Part shown: in pieces, positions 34,892-44,347 of the stretch
How the letters are laid out: every line of letters starts with the position of its first letter
Numbering within the stretch: position 1 is the first letter of the stretch
Assembly: GCA_016710235.1 (NCBI GenBank)
Contig: JADJLG010000001.1
Coordinates: 3,275,501-3,339,500 of the forward strand
Direction: 5' to 3'
From: Saprospiraceae bacterium
GTDB lineage: Bacteria; Bacteroidota; Bacteroidia; Chitinophagales; Saprospiraceae
DNA: 64,000 bases
Program-made: the position numbers and the translations under genes
The notes under the pieces: generated by a model
The model's input: the letters and a program-made list of their open reading frames with translations, nothing else
Told to the model about the DNA's origin: nothing
Database searches by the model: none

Positions 34892-36832
34892 ATGATACTA
34901 GAAGAATTATCCAAAAGACCCTTTTTGCTCCTCTTGCTATTGTTTGGAATGGTGACCCTAACATTAGAGAGCATAGCCTATGAAGGCAGGTGTGGAAATT
35001 GGTCAAACTGGACATTGGGTATATTGAGTTTAATATTTTCGTACTTACTCTACTACTCACGAAGACATTCAATTGGAATTATTGGAGGAATTTGCATTGC
35101 ATCTTTATTGATCAATGTCACCCATAGAACGGACCAACATTGGCAGATTCGACAATCTGAAGGTACCAAAACCAGAGAACAAGTATTAATAGTAAAAGAA
35201 CATTTTAGCAATGAGCCATATTCAAAAATCATAGCATCCGATGAAGATAAAAGATTGATTTTATTAACATCCTTTGAAAAACTACCAAAGCTATACCATG
35301 GAGATACTTTAATAGCGTTAATCAGGAATACCCCAATTCAAAGAGCATCTATTTACGACCCATACAATGAAGCAAAATATCTACACACCATGCATATTTT
35401 TCAAAAAGGCATGGTTGATTCCCTTATACAAATCAATAAAAATAACGGCTCACACCCAAAGCGCTTATCTCAAATGGCAAACGAATGGGCATGCCTGCAA
35501 ATTGAAAAATACACCAAAAGAGAATACTCCGCATTACTTTCCGGAATATTGTTTGGGAACAAGCAAGGTATTTCTAAGGATACAAAAAACGCCTTCATTC
35601 AAACAGGAACAGCTCACATTCTTGCAGTAAGCGGATTGCATGTTGGTATGCTCTATGTCATTGTTAGTTTTATATTTCGCTTCATCCCATTACCGAAGAA
35701 ATTCAAATGGATAAAATCAGTTTTAACGATACTCAGTATTTGGTGTTTTGCATTTATATGTGGTGGAGGTGCATCGATCATTCGTGCTGTGGTCATGTTC
35801 ACATTATGGGAAATTGGAATTCATTTAAAAAAGTATGCCGATAGTATAAATATTTTGTGTGCGACAGCTTTCATTATGGTTGTGCTAGACCCTTGCACCT
35901 TGTTCGATATTGGATTTCAGTTGTCTGTGGCTGCAGTACTGAGTATTATCTTATTCCAATCTCATTTCAGAAAAATATGGCCTGGAAGCAACAAAATCAC
36001 AAACCACATAGCAGAAAATTTGTGGATAACTATTTCTGTTCAGATTTTGATAATTCCTTTGACACTATACTATTTCCATCAGTTTCCAACATATTTTATC
36101 CCAGCAAATATTATATGGATTCCGCTTTCGTTTTTATTAATGGTATGTGGTCTGATGATTATTGTCACAGCTGGTTTAATTCCGACAATCGCTATCATAT
36201 TCGGATGGTTGTGCAACGTACTGATGTTGACCGGTACCAAGACTTTCGAAGTTTTGGAGAAATTGCCATTTTACATCATTGATGGCATATGGATCAATCT
36301 TTTCCAGTTGATCATCACCTTTTCGAGTATTTACTTTCTTTATCAAAGTTTTTCACGAAAACATTTTCCTTCTCTTAGGATAAGTATGCTACTGATGATC
36401 GTGTACGGAGCCAGTTTCCTAGTCCAATATTCTCTGGCAAATCGGACTGAAGAAATCATATTTTATTCTCTAAAAGATAAAGAAGCTTTTGACAAAAGGG
36501 TCGAACATAGTGTAATTTCGGGATTGACGGATTCAATCCCTGCAAATGTCAAATTGTATAGAGCAGCAAATTTTGTAGATCAGGTATGGGAACTCAGAGA
36601 TTCACTGAGCAAAGTAAGGTACCTGGAACAACTTGCCTCCCTCGGTATTCTTCTAGTAAATAAGGACAATTTCAAAAACATCCAGAAATATGACACGATT
36701 CCTCCTAATATTGTGGTATTAGGAAACACCCTTAAACCTTTCCAAAAAAAGCTGATTAAAAAAATATTTACAAATCAAGATGCTATCATCCATGACTTGA
36801 AAACAGAAGGATCACTCGTTTTAAAACTATAA
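34892..36832 (+). CDS. comEC: ComEC/Rec2-family DNA-uptake channel protein
   Basis: A 646-residue multi-pass membrane protein from ATG 34892 (ATG 34820 adds 24 residues with no family match). An N-terminal DUF4131-like OB-fold region is followed by the Competence domain: LLSGILFGNKQGIS, FIQTGTAHILAVSGLHVGML and FICGGGASIIRAVVMF, and about ten helices. The C-terminal metallo-beta-lactamase domain of classical ComEC is absent, as in many Bacteroidota members; the protein instead ends in a short soluble region. It imports single-stranded DNA in competent cells. The adjacent HHH protein (nine bases downstream) may be its DNA receptor. Confidence 0.85.
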   Translation: MILEELSKRPFLLLLLLFGMVTLTLESIAYEGRCGNWSNWTLGILSLIFSYLLYYSRRHSIGIIGGICIASLLINVTHRTDQHWQIRQSEGTKTREQVLIVKEHFSNEPYSKIIASDEDKRLILLTSFEKLPKLYHGDTLIALIRNTPIQRASIYDPYNEAKYLHTMHIFQKGMVDSLIQINKNNGSHPKRLSQMANEWACLQIEKYTKREYSALLSGILFGNKQGISKDTKNAFIQTGTAHILAVSGLHVGMLYVIVSFIFRFIPLPKKFKWIKSVLTILSIWCFAFICGGGASIIRAVVMFTLWEIGIHLKKYADSINILCATAFIMVVLDPCTLFDIGFQLSVAAVLSIILFQSHFRKIWPGSNKITNHIAENLWITISVQILIIPLTLYYFHQFPTYFIPANIIWIPLSFLLMVCGLMIIVTAGLIPTIAIIFGWLCNVLMLTGTKTFEVLEKLPFYIIDGIWINLFQLIITFSSIYFLYQSFSRKHFPSLRISMLLMIVYGASFLVQYSLANRTEEIIFYSLKDKEAFDKRVEHSVISGLTDSIPANVKLYRAANFVDQVWELRDSLSKVRYLEQLASLGILLVNKDNFKNIQKYDTIPPNIVVLGNTLKPFQKKLIKKIFTNQDAIIHDLKTEGSLVLKL

Positions 36833-36841
36833 TAAATACTT

Positions 36842-37783
36842 ATGCAAACAACAGGGAAATTCTATGACAAACTGTATCTCAGTAAAAATGAAAGGCTCGG
36901 GATAGCCTTGCTTCTTTTGGTACTCTTGTGTGTTGTATTCATACCTATTCTTTGGAGAGGACGGATGAAAATTGAGGAATACAATCTTAAATCATCTCCT
37001 GGTAAGATTGAACAAGAGCTTACCGGGATAACAGAGATTTCAAATCATGTAAATCCACTGCAAAGTAAGAGCAAACGCCTTAATCCATTTCCCTCTAACG
37101 AATATAAAAACATTCCAAATCAATTATTTGAATTTGATCCCAATCATCTCACAAAACAGGATGCAATAAATCTTGGAATTTCAGAAAAAACCTATGAGAT
37201 TCTGCAAAACTATTTAGAGAAAGCAGGTATGATTTCTTCATCTGAACAGTTTTCTAAGATTTATGGTATTTCTCCTGCACTCTTCAAAAAACTTGAAAAG
37301 TACATTAGATTCCAGAATATCACTGCAGTAAGTGCCAAACAAAGTTCTTATTCAAAAAAGACTATTGAATCCATTGACATCAATGAGGCCAGTGTAGAAG
37401 ACTGGTCAAAATTACCTGGAATTGGACCCGTTCTATCAGATCGCATCATTCGTTACAAAAATAAGTTGGGAGGCTTCTATCATGTTGACCAGTTGATGGA
37501 AGTTTACGGACTTGCACCTGAAACACACGAACAAATAAAGCAATATTTGAAATGCAATCAGAGAATTACTCCACTCGATTTGAGGGAAAAATCCATAAAA
37601 GAAATTGCAAGTCACCCATATTTGGATTACAAATCGGCAAAACTCATACATGCTTTTTTGAAGCAGCATCCAGATATCAGTTCAACCAATGAACTAAACC
37701 AAATATTCGGTTTAGATCAAGCGACCATTGAGAAAATTGGCCCCTATTTATCCTGGAAAAATAAAGATACTTTATCGGAATGA
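36842..37783 (+). CDS. membrane-anchored helix-hairpin-helix protein (ComEA-like)
   Basis: A 313-residue protein with one N-terminal membrane segment (LGIALLLLVLLCVVFIPILW). A middle region (residues 95-160) repeats the short HhH pattern (DAINLGISEKTYEIL, KIYGISPALFKKL). A ComEA-type HhH pair follows: SIDINEASVEDWSKLPGIGPVLSDRIIRY and YGLAPETHEQIKQYL, then two more degenerate units. The gene follows comEC directly. The anchored HhH layout fits DNA capture for uptake. Its 3' end overlaps the convergent fbp gene by 12 bases. Role by context is inference. Confidence 0.85.
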   Translation: MQTTGKFYDKLYLSKNERLGIALLLLVLLCVVFIPILWRGRMKIEEYNLKSSPGKIEQELTGITEISNHVNPLQSKSKRLNPFPSNEYKNIPNQLFEFDPNHLTKQDAINLGISEKTYEILQNYLEKAGMISSSEQFSKIYGISPALFKKLEKYIRFQNITAVSAKQSSYSKKTIESIDINEASVEDWSKLPGIGPVLSDRIIRYKNKLGGFYHVDQLMEVYGLAPETHEQIKQYLKCNQRITPLDLREKSIKEIASHPYLDYKSAKLIHAFLKQHPDISSTNELNQIFGLDQATIEKIGPYLSWKNKDTLSE

Positions 37784-38752
37784 AGCTGCTTTATCGACCA
37801 GTTTCTTAGAACCGATAATTATGGGAGAGCGCTGATGCAATTCGGAGATTTCGATGTCAAGAATCCGTTCATTTTGTTCATTAATACTCACTCCTCCTGC
37901 TTGTTCTACAATAAAACTAAGAGGATTGCATTCATACAACATCCGCAACTTACCACTTATATTCTTTGATGTTGAAGGATACATAAACACGCCGCCAAGA
38001 CAAATCGTGCGATGAATATCAGCTACCATCGAACCTATGTATCTCAACATTTTCTTTTGATCCACACAGTATGAAATAAAATTTTTGATTTCATTTGTAA
38101 AATCAGAATAATAAGACTGATTTACACTGTAATAAGGTCCATCTTCAGGCATTGCCATCTGAGGATGTGACAAGCAAAATTCACCAATACCTCTGTCATA
38201 AGTAAAACCATTAACACCCATTCCAGTAGTAAAAACGAACATTGTTGAAGTACCATACAAAACATAACCTGCTGCAATTAGATGAGTTCCCTTTTGAAGA
38301 AAATCTCCCCACACTGCAGGAGATCCAACAGGACTTATGCGTTCATAAATTCCAAAAATAGTTCCCACAGAAATGTTGACATCAATATTGGATGATCCAT
38401 CTAATGGATCCATCACTACTATATATTTATGGGGACTACTCTTTACAGCAGGAAAAGAAATGTACTCATCCAATTCCTCTGACGCGACACCAGCGCATAA
38501 ACCCGAGTTTCTCAGATATTCAATCATGAGTTCATTTGTATATATATCCAGTTTCTGGACTGTGTCACCAGATGTATTGACTGTACCTTCGATACCGAAA
38601 ACGTCCATTAATCCTGCTTTATTCACTATCCGATTGACGATTTTAGCTGCAATTCCGATATGCCTCAACAGCCCTGAAAACTCTCCTGTTGACAAAGGAA
38701 ACATTTGCTCGTTCTGGATAATAAATTCGTCCAATGTTATTCTTCGTGACAT
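37772..38752 (-). CDS. fbp: fructose-1,6-bisphosphatase class 1
   Basis: Converts fructose-1,6-bisphosphate to fructose-6-phosphate in gluconeogenesis. The 326 residues contain the class 1 signature MDPLDGSSNIDVNISVGTIF, preceded by SGDTVQKLDIYTNE and VASEELDEY (metal ligands), and followed by YIGSMVADIHRTI and GKLRMLYECNPLSFIVEQAGG. ATG 38752 is chosen over TTG 38770, since MSRRITLDEFIIQNEQ is the normal N-terminus. A full promoter match overlaps the upstream TTG. Confidence 0.96.
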   Translation of the reverse strand: MSRRITLDEFIIQNEQMFPLSTGEFSGLLRHIGIAAKIVNRIVNKAGLMDVFGIEGTVNTSGDTVQKLDIYTNELMIEYLRNSGLCAGVASEELDEYISFPAVKSSPHKYIVVMDPLDGSSNIDVNISVGTIFGIYERISPVGSPAVWGDFLQKGTHLIAAGYVLYGTSTMFVFTTGMGVNGFTYDRGIGEFCLSHPQMAMPEDGPYYSVNQSYYSDFTNEIKNFISYCVDQKKMLRYIGSMVADIHRTICLGGVFMYPSTSKNISGKLRMLYECNPLSFIVEQAGGVSINEQNERILDIEISELHQRSPIIIGSKKLVDKAASFR

Positions 38753-38767
38753 ATTTTCATTTTTCTG

Positions 38768-38798
38768 CAAATGTACTCCTCATCCACGGCTAATCAAA
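38768..38798 (-). promoter_or_regulatory. promoter candidate for fbp
   Basis: Minus-strand TTTG (38798-38795), a 19-base spacer, then TACATTTG (38775-38768): a complete match to TTTG-N19-TAnnTTTG. Transcription would start near 38762, about ten bases before ATG 38752. This is one of the two best promoter matches in the window. Confidence 0.6.
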
Positions 38799-38869
38799 GT
38801 TTTTTAGAAAAGCCAAACGAAGCATCACAACAAACAATTCAGACTTTGGATTGTATCCTATTATCGCAG

Positions 38870-39019
38870 ATGAAACATTTGTTTACTTTAAACAAGTACC
38901 TCTACAAGTATAGAAGACAGCTGATACTCGGGATGATCTTTGTTGTATTGTCCAACATTTTCGTGTTCTTCAACCCCAAGCAATTCGGCATGCTTTGGAT
39001 ACTATCGTCTTGTATCTGA
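38870..39019 (+). pseudogene. ABC exporter N-terminal fragment (frameshifted gene)
   Basis: This fragment starts MKHLFTLNKYLYKYRRQLILGMIFVVLSNIF, the normal beginning of a Bacteroidota type I ABC exporter (first membrane helix). It then runs into VFFNPKQFGMLW and stops, while the expected continuation NPQAIRHALDTIVLYLNN is encoded one frame away. An extra C in the C4 run at 38974-38977 would restore one frame of about 590 residues. Either an indel has inactivated the gene or the run is miscounted. ATG 38771 is an alternative, longer and less likely start. Confidence 0.8.
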
Positions 39020-40632
39020 ACAATCCGACTCAAGAAGGTAGTGTCCTACTTCGCAGTAACTTAATGAAATTTGGACTATTGGTGTTAGCTTATGCAGTAT
39101 TGATGGGGATTTTCATGTATTTCATGCGTCAAACTATTATTGTAGTCTCGAGATGGATAGAATACGACCTGAGAAAGGTGATCTTTAACCATTATCTTCA
39201 GCAAGACAACAGTTTTTTTAGAACCCACAGGACAGGAGATCTTATGTCGAGAATTTCGGAAGACGTCAATAAAGTGAGAATGTATCTTGGTCCCGTACTA
39301 TTGTATGGTATAAATCTTGTGGCATTATTCATTGTCGTCATCTTTACAATGGTTCAGGTGAATCCTAAACTTGCTCTTTTCACATTGTTGCCATTGCCTT
39401 TTTTATCTGCCATTATTTATTGGGTAAGTAATAAAATCAATGTTAAAAGCGAACATATTCAGATTCAACTTGCCAAACTCACCTCTTTGGCTCAGGAGGC
39501 TTTCTCTGGTATCCGTGTCATCAAGTCTTATGCTGCGGAGAAATACTGGAACGAAGAAATGGATAAGCAAGCGTCTGAACAAAAAAAACTGAGCTTAAGT
39601 CTTGCCAAAGTGGATGCATTGTTTTTTCCTAGCATGTTTTTATTGATCGGAATTTCAACTTTGATTACCATATATATAGGAGGACTCAATGTATATGACG
39701 GACATGTTACCACAGGAAATATTGCTGAATTTGTGATCTATGTAAATATGTTAACTTGGCCGGTTTCTGCAATTGGTTGGTGCGCTTCATTAATTCAGCA
39801 AGCAGAAGCATCACAAAAACGCATCAACGAATTCCTGTCACATCCTTCACCTGCCAAAGTAGGAAATGAGCATGAATTGCTTACAGCTGGTCCCTGGGAA
39901 ATAGAATTTGAAAATGTCGCATTCAGGTATCCGGAGAGCGGAATTCAGGCAATCCAAAACCTCAATTTCAAAATAAAATCCGGATCTCGTGTTGCAGTTG
40001 TGGGCAAAACCGGATCCGGCAAAAGTACCCTCACCGAACTCTTGCTCAAGTTTCAAAAAGCGGACCATGGCAAAATACTAATTAACCATATTCCAATTGA
40101 GAACATATCGGTTTTACAATTGAGGAGCCTGATCAGTTTTACTCCACAAGATGTATTTTTATTTTCGGACACCATACAAAACAATATGCTTTTTGCGCCT
40201 GAATCCTCTCCTGATTCCTTGCAAAGGATCACCAATTTGGCTTCACTGGATTCAGAACTACCTCAATTCAAGGATGGGTACCAAACTATGATTGGAGAAA
40301 GAGGAGTTTCTCTCAGCGGAGGACAGAAACAAAGAGTTTCTTTGGCCAGAGCATTAGCTAAACCATTCCGTCTCCTCATTCTTGATGATGTACTTTCCGC
40401 TGTCGATGAACATACTGAACGCCACATTACAAAGGCAATTTTTAGCCTTCAGAATGAATTTACAACTATCTTTATTACGCATCGCTTGGAACTATGTAAA
40501 AATGTAGATCATGTCTTTGTAATGGATGAAGGCAGTGTCGTTGAGTCTGGCACTTTCGAATCTCTCATGCACAATGAAAGCTATTTCTTTAAACTGTACC
40601 ACGCAAATTTGGAAGAAGAAATGACTGTATAA
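38995..40632 (+). CDS. ABC exporter (fused membrane and ATPase domains), main part of a frameshifted gene
   Basis: A 545-residue frame covering most of a type I exporter: five remaining membrane helices, then the ATPase. Walker A is VVGKTGSGKSTL, the Q-loop FTPQDVFLFSD, the signature LSGGQKQRVSLARAL, Walker B RLLILDDVLSAVDEHT and the H-loop ITHRLE. The related full-length proteins are annotated as multidrug or lipid exporters; the substrate is unknown. The first membrane helix is in another frame just upstream; see that entry. The gene ends shortly before the DUF3276 gene. Confidence 0.9.
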   Translation: MDTIVLYLNNPTQEGSVLLRSNLMKFGLLVLAYAVLMGIFMYFMRQTIIVVSRWIEYDLRKVIFNHYLQQDNSFFRTHRTGDLMSRISEDVNKVRMYLGPVLLYGINLVALFIVVIFTMVQVNPKLALFTLLPLPFLSAIIYWVSNKINVKSEHIQIQLAKLTSLAQEAFSGIRVIKSYAAEKYWNEEMDKQASEQKKLSLSLAKVDALFFPSMFLLIGISTLITIYIGGLNVYDGHVTTGNIAEFVIYVNMLTWPVSAIGWCASLIQQAEASQKRINEFLSHPSPAKVGNEHELLTAGPWEIEFENVAFRYPESGIQAIQNLNFKIKSGSRVAVVGKTGSGKSTLTELLLKFQKADHGKILINHIPIENISVLQLRSLISFTPQDVFLFSDTIQNNMLFAPESSPDSLQRITNLASLDSELPQFKDGYQTMIGERGVSLSGGQKQRVSLARALAKPFRLLILDDVLSAVDEHTERHITKAIFSLQNEFTTIFITHRLELCKNVDHVFVMDEGSVVESGTFESLMHNESYFFKLYHANLEEEMTV

Positions 40633-40673
40633 TCAAATCTTTGTTATTTTTACATAAAATTAAATTTTTCAAC

Positions 40674-41024
40674 GTGGACAAACAACGAAATATCGAAAGC
40701 GTTTTTACAAAAAAGGTAAAAGCCGGAAGGCGGAGAAATTACTTTTTTGATGTTCGCCAGACCAAGGGAGAAGATTATTATATCTCCATTACTGAAAGCA
40801 CGAAGAAGTTTGGGCAGGAGGGAGTTGAAAAACACAAAGTATTCATCTATAAAGAAGATTTCCTACGATTTGCTGCCGGACTTCAGGAAGCCATAGACGA
40901 GGTTCGGTTCAAATTACTACCTGATTTTGATTATGAGGCATTTGCCAGAAGAGATGAAGAGTGGGAAAATGAGCAGGCGCATAAAAACCAAGAATCTCCG
41001 GAAGAAAAGAATATGGAATGGTAA
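40674..41024 (+). CDS. DUF3276 (PUR-alpha-like) nucleic-acid-binding protein
   Basis: A 116-residue protein with the DUF3276 pattern: FTKKVKAGRRRNYFFDVRQTKGEDYYISITESTK, HKVFIYKEDFLRFAAGLQEAI, and an acidic C-terminus. The family adopts the PUR fold and binds single-stranded nucleic acid in Bacteroidota. The start is GTG 40674 (MDKQRNIESVF), because the residues before it, from TTG 40641, are hydrophobic and unlike family members. It follows the ABC exporter by 41 bases. Cellular role unknown. Confidence 0.85.
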   Translation: MDKQRNIESVFTKKVKAGRRRNYFFDVRQTKGEDYYISITESTKKFGQEGVEKHKVFIYKEDFLRFAAGLQEAIDEVRFKLLPDFDYEAFARRDEEWENEQAHKNQESPEEKNMEW

Positions 41025-41057
41025 TTCCTTTTGATACAAAATTCTGATGAGCTTTTA

Positions 41058-42221
41058 TCAAATTTGGCTAGGTTGATTATTGTCCCATTCTTTTAATAAT
41101 TCAATTATTAGCTTTTGATCATCGGTGTTTAGATCTGTATAAAGAGGCAATCTCACCAATCCTTTTTCAAAATAATCAGCATTTTTTAAGGCCTTACCTA
41201 TATAATTTTCTTTAAAGAAGGGGCTTTGATGCAAACACAGATAATGAAAAGTTGCCTGAACACCATTTTGAATAAAATGTTTTAAGAGTGAATTTCTCGA
41301 TTCTAAGTTTTCAAGTACTACAAAGAAAATCGTACCATTATCCCTTGTTTTTTCGGGCAAGCTCCATTTGAGTTTGATTTGATTCCAATTTCTGCTATTG
41401 AGTTCTTGGTGGTAAAAAGAAATCAGTTCCCTCCTTTTGCTCAAGATATCATGGAGTTCATCACATTGAGCCAATAGTACTGCTGCCTGAAGTTCAGATG
41501 CTGCAAACGATGAACCGACACTTTTCCAACTATATTTATCAGCTCCTCCTGACTGAAATTCCCTACGATTAGTCCCCTTTTCATAAATCAGGTCTGCTTT
41601 GAATTTAAGGTCAGGTCTATTGAGCACCAACAATCCTCCCTCACCACAGCTGATAACTTTTGTATCATGAAATGAAAAACATGCAATGTCTCCAATTTTT
41701 CCTGCAACACACTCATCTCTACTAGACCCTAAGGCTTGAGCTGCATCTTCAATTAAAAAAATATTTCGCTCCAGGCATATGGTTTTCAATCCTTTAAAGT
41801 CGATTGGAACACCGGCGTAGTGGACAACCACAATGGCTTTTGTTTTGGGACTGATTAAATTCTGTACAGACTCAATATCAATATTTGGATGGTCTGAACA
41901 ACTATCCGCAAAAATCAATTTTGCCCCTCTGAGTAAAAAAGCATTTGCCGTAGATACAAAAGTATAACTAGGCAATATCACTTCATCACCTTCCTTAATA
42001 TCAATGAGTATTGCCGCCATTTCCAAAGCATCTGTACAGCTATTTGTGAAATATGGAAAAGAGTCATGAAAGTAATGTAAAAAGAAATTATCGCATGCCT
42101 TACTAAAAACGCCGCCTGATGAGAAATGACCTGACTTTATCACCTCAGTTAGATATACAAGCTCATTGTGGGCATGGTATCTTTTATTAAATGGAATATT
42201 AAGCTTGATGCTTTGCTCCAT
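41058..42221 (-). CDS. wecE: dTDP-4-amino-4,6-dideoxygalactose transaminase-like (DegT/DnrJ/EryC1 family)
   Basis: PLP-dependent sugar aminotransferase of about 387 residues. IPFNKRY at the start, SCTDALEMAAILIDIKEGDEVILPSYTF, FLIEDAAQALG and SFHDTKVISCGEGGLL (catalytic lysine), then EKGTNRREFQ, YSWKSVGSSF and SELQAAVLLAQ are the WecE/RffA landmarks. In E. coli WecE makes dTDP-4-amino-4,6-dideoxygalactose for enterobacterial common antigen; here the sugar is probably for a surface polysaccharide. ATG 42221 is preferred to the upstream ATG 42239. It is divergent from the flippase gene. Confidence 0.9.
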   Translation of the reverse strand: MEQSIKLNIPFNKRYHAHNELVYLTEVIKSGHFSSGGVFSKACDNFFLHYFHDSFPYFTNSCTDALEMAAILIDIKEGDEVILPSYTFVSTANAFLLRGAKLIFADSCSDHPNIDIESVQNLISPKTKAIVVVHYAGVPIDFKGLKTICLERNIFLIEDAAQALGSSRDECVAGKIGDIACFSFHDTKVISCGEGGLLVLNRPDLKFKADLIYEKGTNRREFQSGGADKYSWKSVGSSFAASELQAAVLLAQCDELHDILSKRRELISFYHQELNSRNWNQIKLKWSLPEKTRDNGTIFFVVLENLESRNSLLKHFIQNGVQATFHYLCLHQSPFFKENYIGKALKNADYFEKGLVRLPLYTDLNTDDQKLIIELLKEWDNNQPSQI

Positions 42222-42225
42222 GACG

Positions 42226-42233
42226 CAAAGGTA
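42226..42233 (-). promoter_or_regulatory. -7 promoter element candidate for the wecE-type gene
   Basis: Minus-strand TACCTTTG, an exact TAnnTTTG match, ends five bases before ATG 42221. Transcription would start at or beside the start codon, implying a leaderless message if it is used. Confidence 0.35.
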
Positions 42234-42305
42234 AGTCAAAAATTTTCTAAAAACACTTCATTGCTTTTGCCATACAATTTGGTTTTTCTTGATCTTTGCA
42301 TTATC

Positions 42306-43796
42306 GTGGATCTGTTCCGAAAGCAAAGTTTGAGTTGTACCATCATCAATTACATCGGTGTGGCAATAGGTATGTTCAGTACATTATTTATTTATCCACG
42401 CGATTTAGCCCTATATGGTATTTATGGATTTCTCACCAATACTGCTTCAATTCTCACACCCATTGTTAGCCTGGGATTTGGGGTGGTACTATTAAAATAC
42501 TTTCCTTACTTTAAAGCGGTGAGCAGTTCAAAATCTCGATTAGTGAGCTTTGTCATATGCGGTTATACTGTAGGTATTGTGTTCTTTATTGCAGCTTTCT
42601 ACCTTCTCTATCCCTCAATCATCACCTATCAGATGTCCTTAAATCAGTCTATAGTCCCATTTCTGATCTTTATACCGGCCTTTACTGTATTATATGTAAT
42701 ATATGATGTAGTTCAGGTGTATAGCTTAGCTCATTTCAAAATGATATTTCCTACCTTTTTGGCAAATCTCATTAAAATAATACTACCTGTATTATTCTTT
42801 TGTGTTATTAAAGGTTGGATCAACTCAAATCAATTTATTCAAGCTTTGTGTATACATTATATATGCATCATAATGGCACTAGGCCTTTCACTTTGGTATT
42901 CAGGAGATATGATCGAAGGACTGGATTCAAGCTTCCTAAAATTACCTGATATGAAAGAGATGATTCGTTTTGCAATGTATAGTATTTTAGGTGGTACGAG
43001 TGCAGTCATCGCATTACGCATAGATTCAATGATGGTGACTTCATATCTCGGGACAGAGGCAAATGGTACATTTGCTTTAGCGGCTTTCATCAGCAATGCT
43101 GCCTATATTCCTGCATCAGCCATATCTGACATTCTCAATCCGCGCATTGCCCACATTTTAAAAGAAGATGACCGCGATCAACTCAAAAAAACCTATAAGA
43201 TCTCCATGATAAATATGCTGATCCCCACTCTTTTTCTAGCAGGTTGTGTCATTTTGGGTTTTGAATCTTTGAGTAAAATAATGCCACAATCAGAGAAAGT
43301 ATTACTGGCATTTTCATCTCTGGTTTTTCTTCTTTTTGCCAGGATAGTAGATGCTTCAACTGGAGTAAATAACCATATTCTTTCTTATTCAAAATATTAC
43401 AAAATCGAAATGGTTTTGATGCTCTTCATGGCGATGATCAACGTTGGCTTGAACACCTTGCTTATTCCAAAATATGGGATGATGGGTGCTGCTATAGCGA
43501 CTTTTGTTTCGGTCGCAGGATTCAATATTTGTAAAACAACCATTGTGTTAATCAAATTGGGAAGTCAACCTTTTGATATGAAGTGGGTAGAATTAATTTC
43601 CATCGCTACCCTATCATTTTTGGCCGCATTAAGTTTACCAAAGATAGAATCTCCTCTCTATCAAATCATTTTTAGTAGTGTAAGCTTTGCAATCATTTAT
43701 ATTACGTTGATCCTATGGAGGAAGATTTCTCCTCAATTGAATAACTTCCTATTTAGAGATTTAGAAAAATTTACGCATTTTAACTCAAAATCGTAA
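42306..43796 (+). CDS. lipopolysaccharide/O-antigen flippase-like (Wzx-type) membrane protein
   Basis: A 496-residue protein with about 12-14 membrane helices, of the polysaccharide transporter/MATE-like superfamily. RKQSLSCTIINYIGVAIG at the N-terminus, then IYPRDLALYGIYGFL and FAMYSILGGTSAVIALRIDSMMVTSYLG in the middle are typical of O-antigen flippases. GTG 42306 is chosen as the start; the longer frame from ATG 42168 runs over the wecE 5' end and adds non-matching residues. It probably moves a lipid-linked surface glycan across the inner membrane, in keeping with wecE opposite. Confidence 0.85.
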   Translation: MDLFRKQSLSCTIINYIGVAIGMFSTLFIYPRDLALYGIYGFLTNTASILTPIVSLGFGVVLLKYFPYFKAVSSSKSRLVSFVICGYTVGIVFFIAAFYLLYPSIITYQMSLNQSIVPFLIFIPAFTVLYVIYDVVQVYSLAHFKMIFPTFLANLIKIILPVLFFCVIKGWINSNQFIQALCIHYICIIMALGLSLWYSGDMIEGLDSSFLKLPDMKEMIRFAMYSILGGTSAVIALRIDSMMVTSYLGTEANGTFALAAFISNAAYIPASAISDILNPRIAHILKEDDRDQLKKTYKISMINMLIPTLFLAGCVILGFESLSKIMPQSEKVLLAFSSLVFLLFARIVDASTGVNNHILSYSKYYKIEMVLMLFMAMINVGLNTLLIPKYGMMGAAIATFVSVAGFNICKTTIVLIKLGSQPFDMKWVELISIATLSFLAALSLPKIESPLYQIIFSSVSFAIIYITLILWRKISPQLNNFLFRDLEKFTHFNSKS

Positions 43797-43845
43797 GCAC
43801 ATAGGGTGTTTTTACTAAAATCCCTTATTTTTACTTAAAAAAAAG

Positions 43846-44301
43846 GTGAGATCTGGTGCGCTGAATGTTGAAGCTTATTTTGAGCAAATTCCAGAAGACA
43901 GAAAAACAGTGATGAAGAAACTGCACAATAGGATTTTAAAAAATTTACCAAAGGGTTTCATCGGAAAAATGAATTATGGAATGGTCGGATATGTGGTACC
44001 AGTCAGTATTTACCCTACTGATTATCATTGTGACCCAAAGCTTCCGCTGCCTTTTGTGTCTTTATCTTCTCAAAAAAACTTCGTTGCAATATACAATATG
44101 GGATTATACGTTGCTCAAAAATTGATGGATTGGTTTCTCCTAGTGTACAAAAAGTACAGCATTAAAAAGCCTGATATAGGAAAAAGTTGTATCAGGTTCA
44201 AAAATTTAAATGCTCTTCCTTTCGATTTGATCGCTGATCTGTGTGGAAAAGTGACTGCAGACCAATGGAATCAATTGTATGAATCCGCTTTGAAGAAATA
44301 A
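43846..44301 (+). CDS. DUF1801 family protein
   Basis: A 151-residue protein of the YdhG-like DUF1801 fold. The first block VEAYFEQIPEDRKTVMKKLHNRI, the FIGKMNYGMVGYVVP block (the family glycine-lysine loop) and the later SLSSQKNFVAIYNMGLYV and SCIRFKNLNALPFDLIADL fit. The start is GTG 43846, preceded by an A-rich AAAAAAAAG stretch; no ATG is available in frame before an upstream stop. Function unknown for this family. Confidence 0.78.
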   Translation: MRSGALNVEAYFEQIPEDRKTVMKKLHNRILKNLPKGFIGKMNYGMVGYVVPVSIYPTDYHCDPKLPLPFVSLSSQKNFVAIYNMGLYVAQKLMDWFLLVYKKYSIKKPDIGKSCIRFKNLNALPFDLIADLCGKVTADQWNQLYESALKK

Positions 44302-44347
44302 CAAATCATTAGAATATAGCTTATATTTGGCAATTACGAATCCCTGA

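Noticed and set aside
38974..38977. Programmed -1 frameshift in the ABC exporter
   Set aside because: The site C CCA AGC does not match a standard slippery heptamer and no downstream structure is obvious. A missing C in the run explains it more simply.
42168..42305. N-terminal extension of the flippase from ATG 42168
   Set aside because: The extra 46 residues overlap the start of the divergent aminotransferase and lack membrane or family features. The normal flippase N-terminus begins just after GTG 42306.
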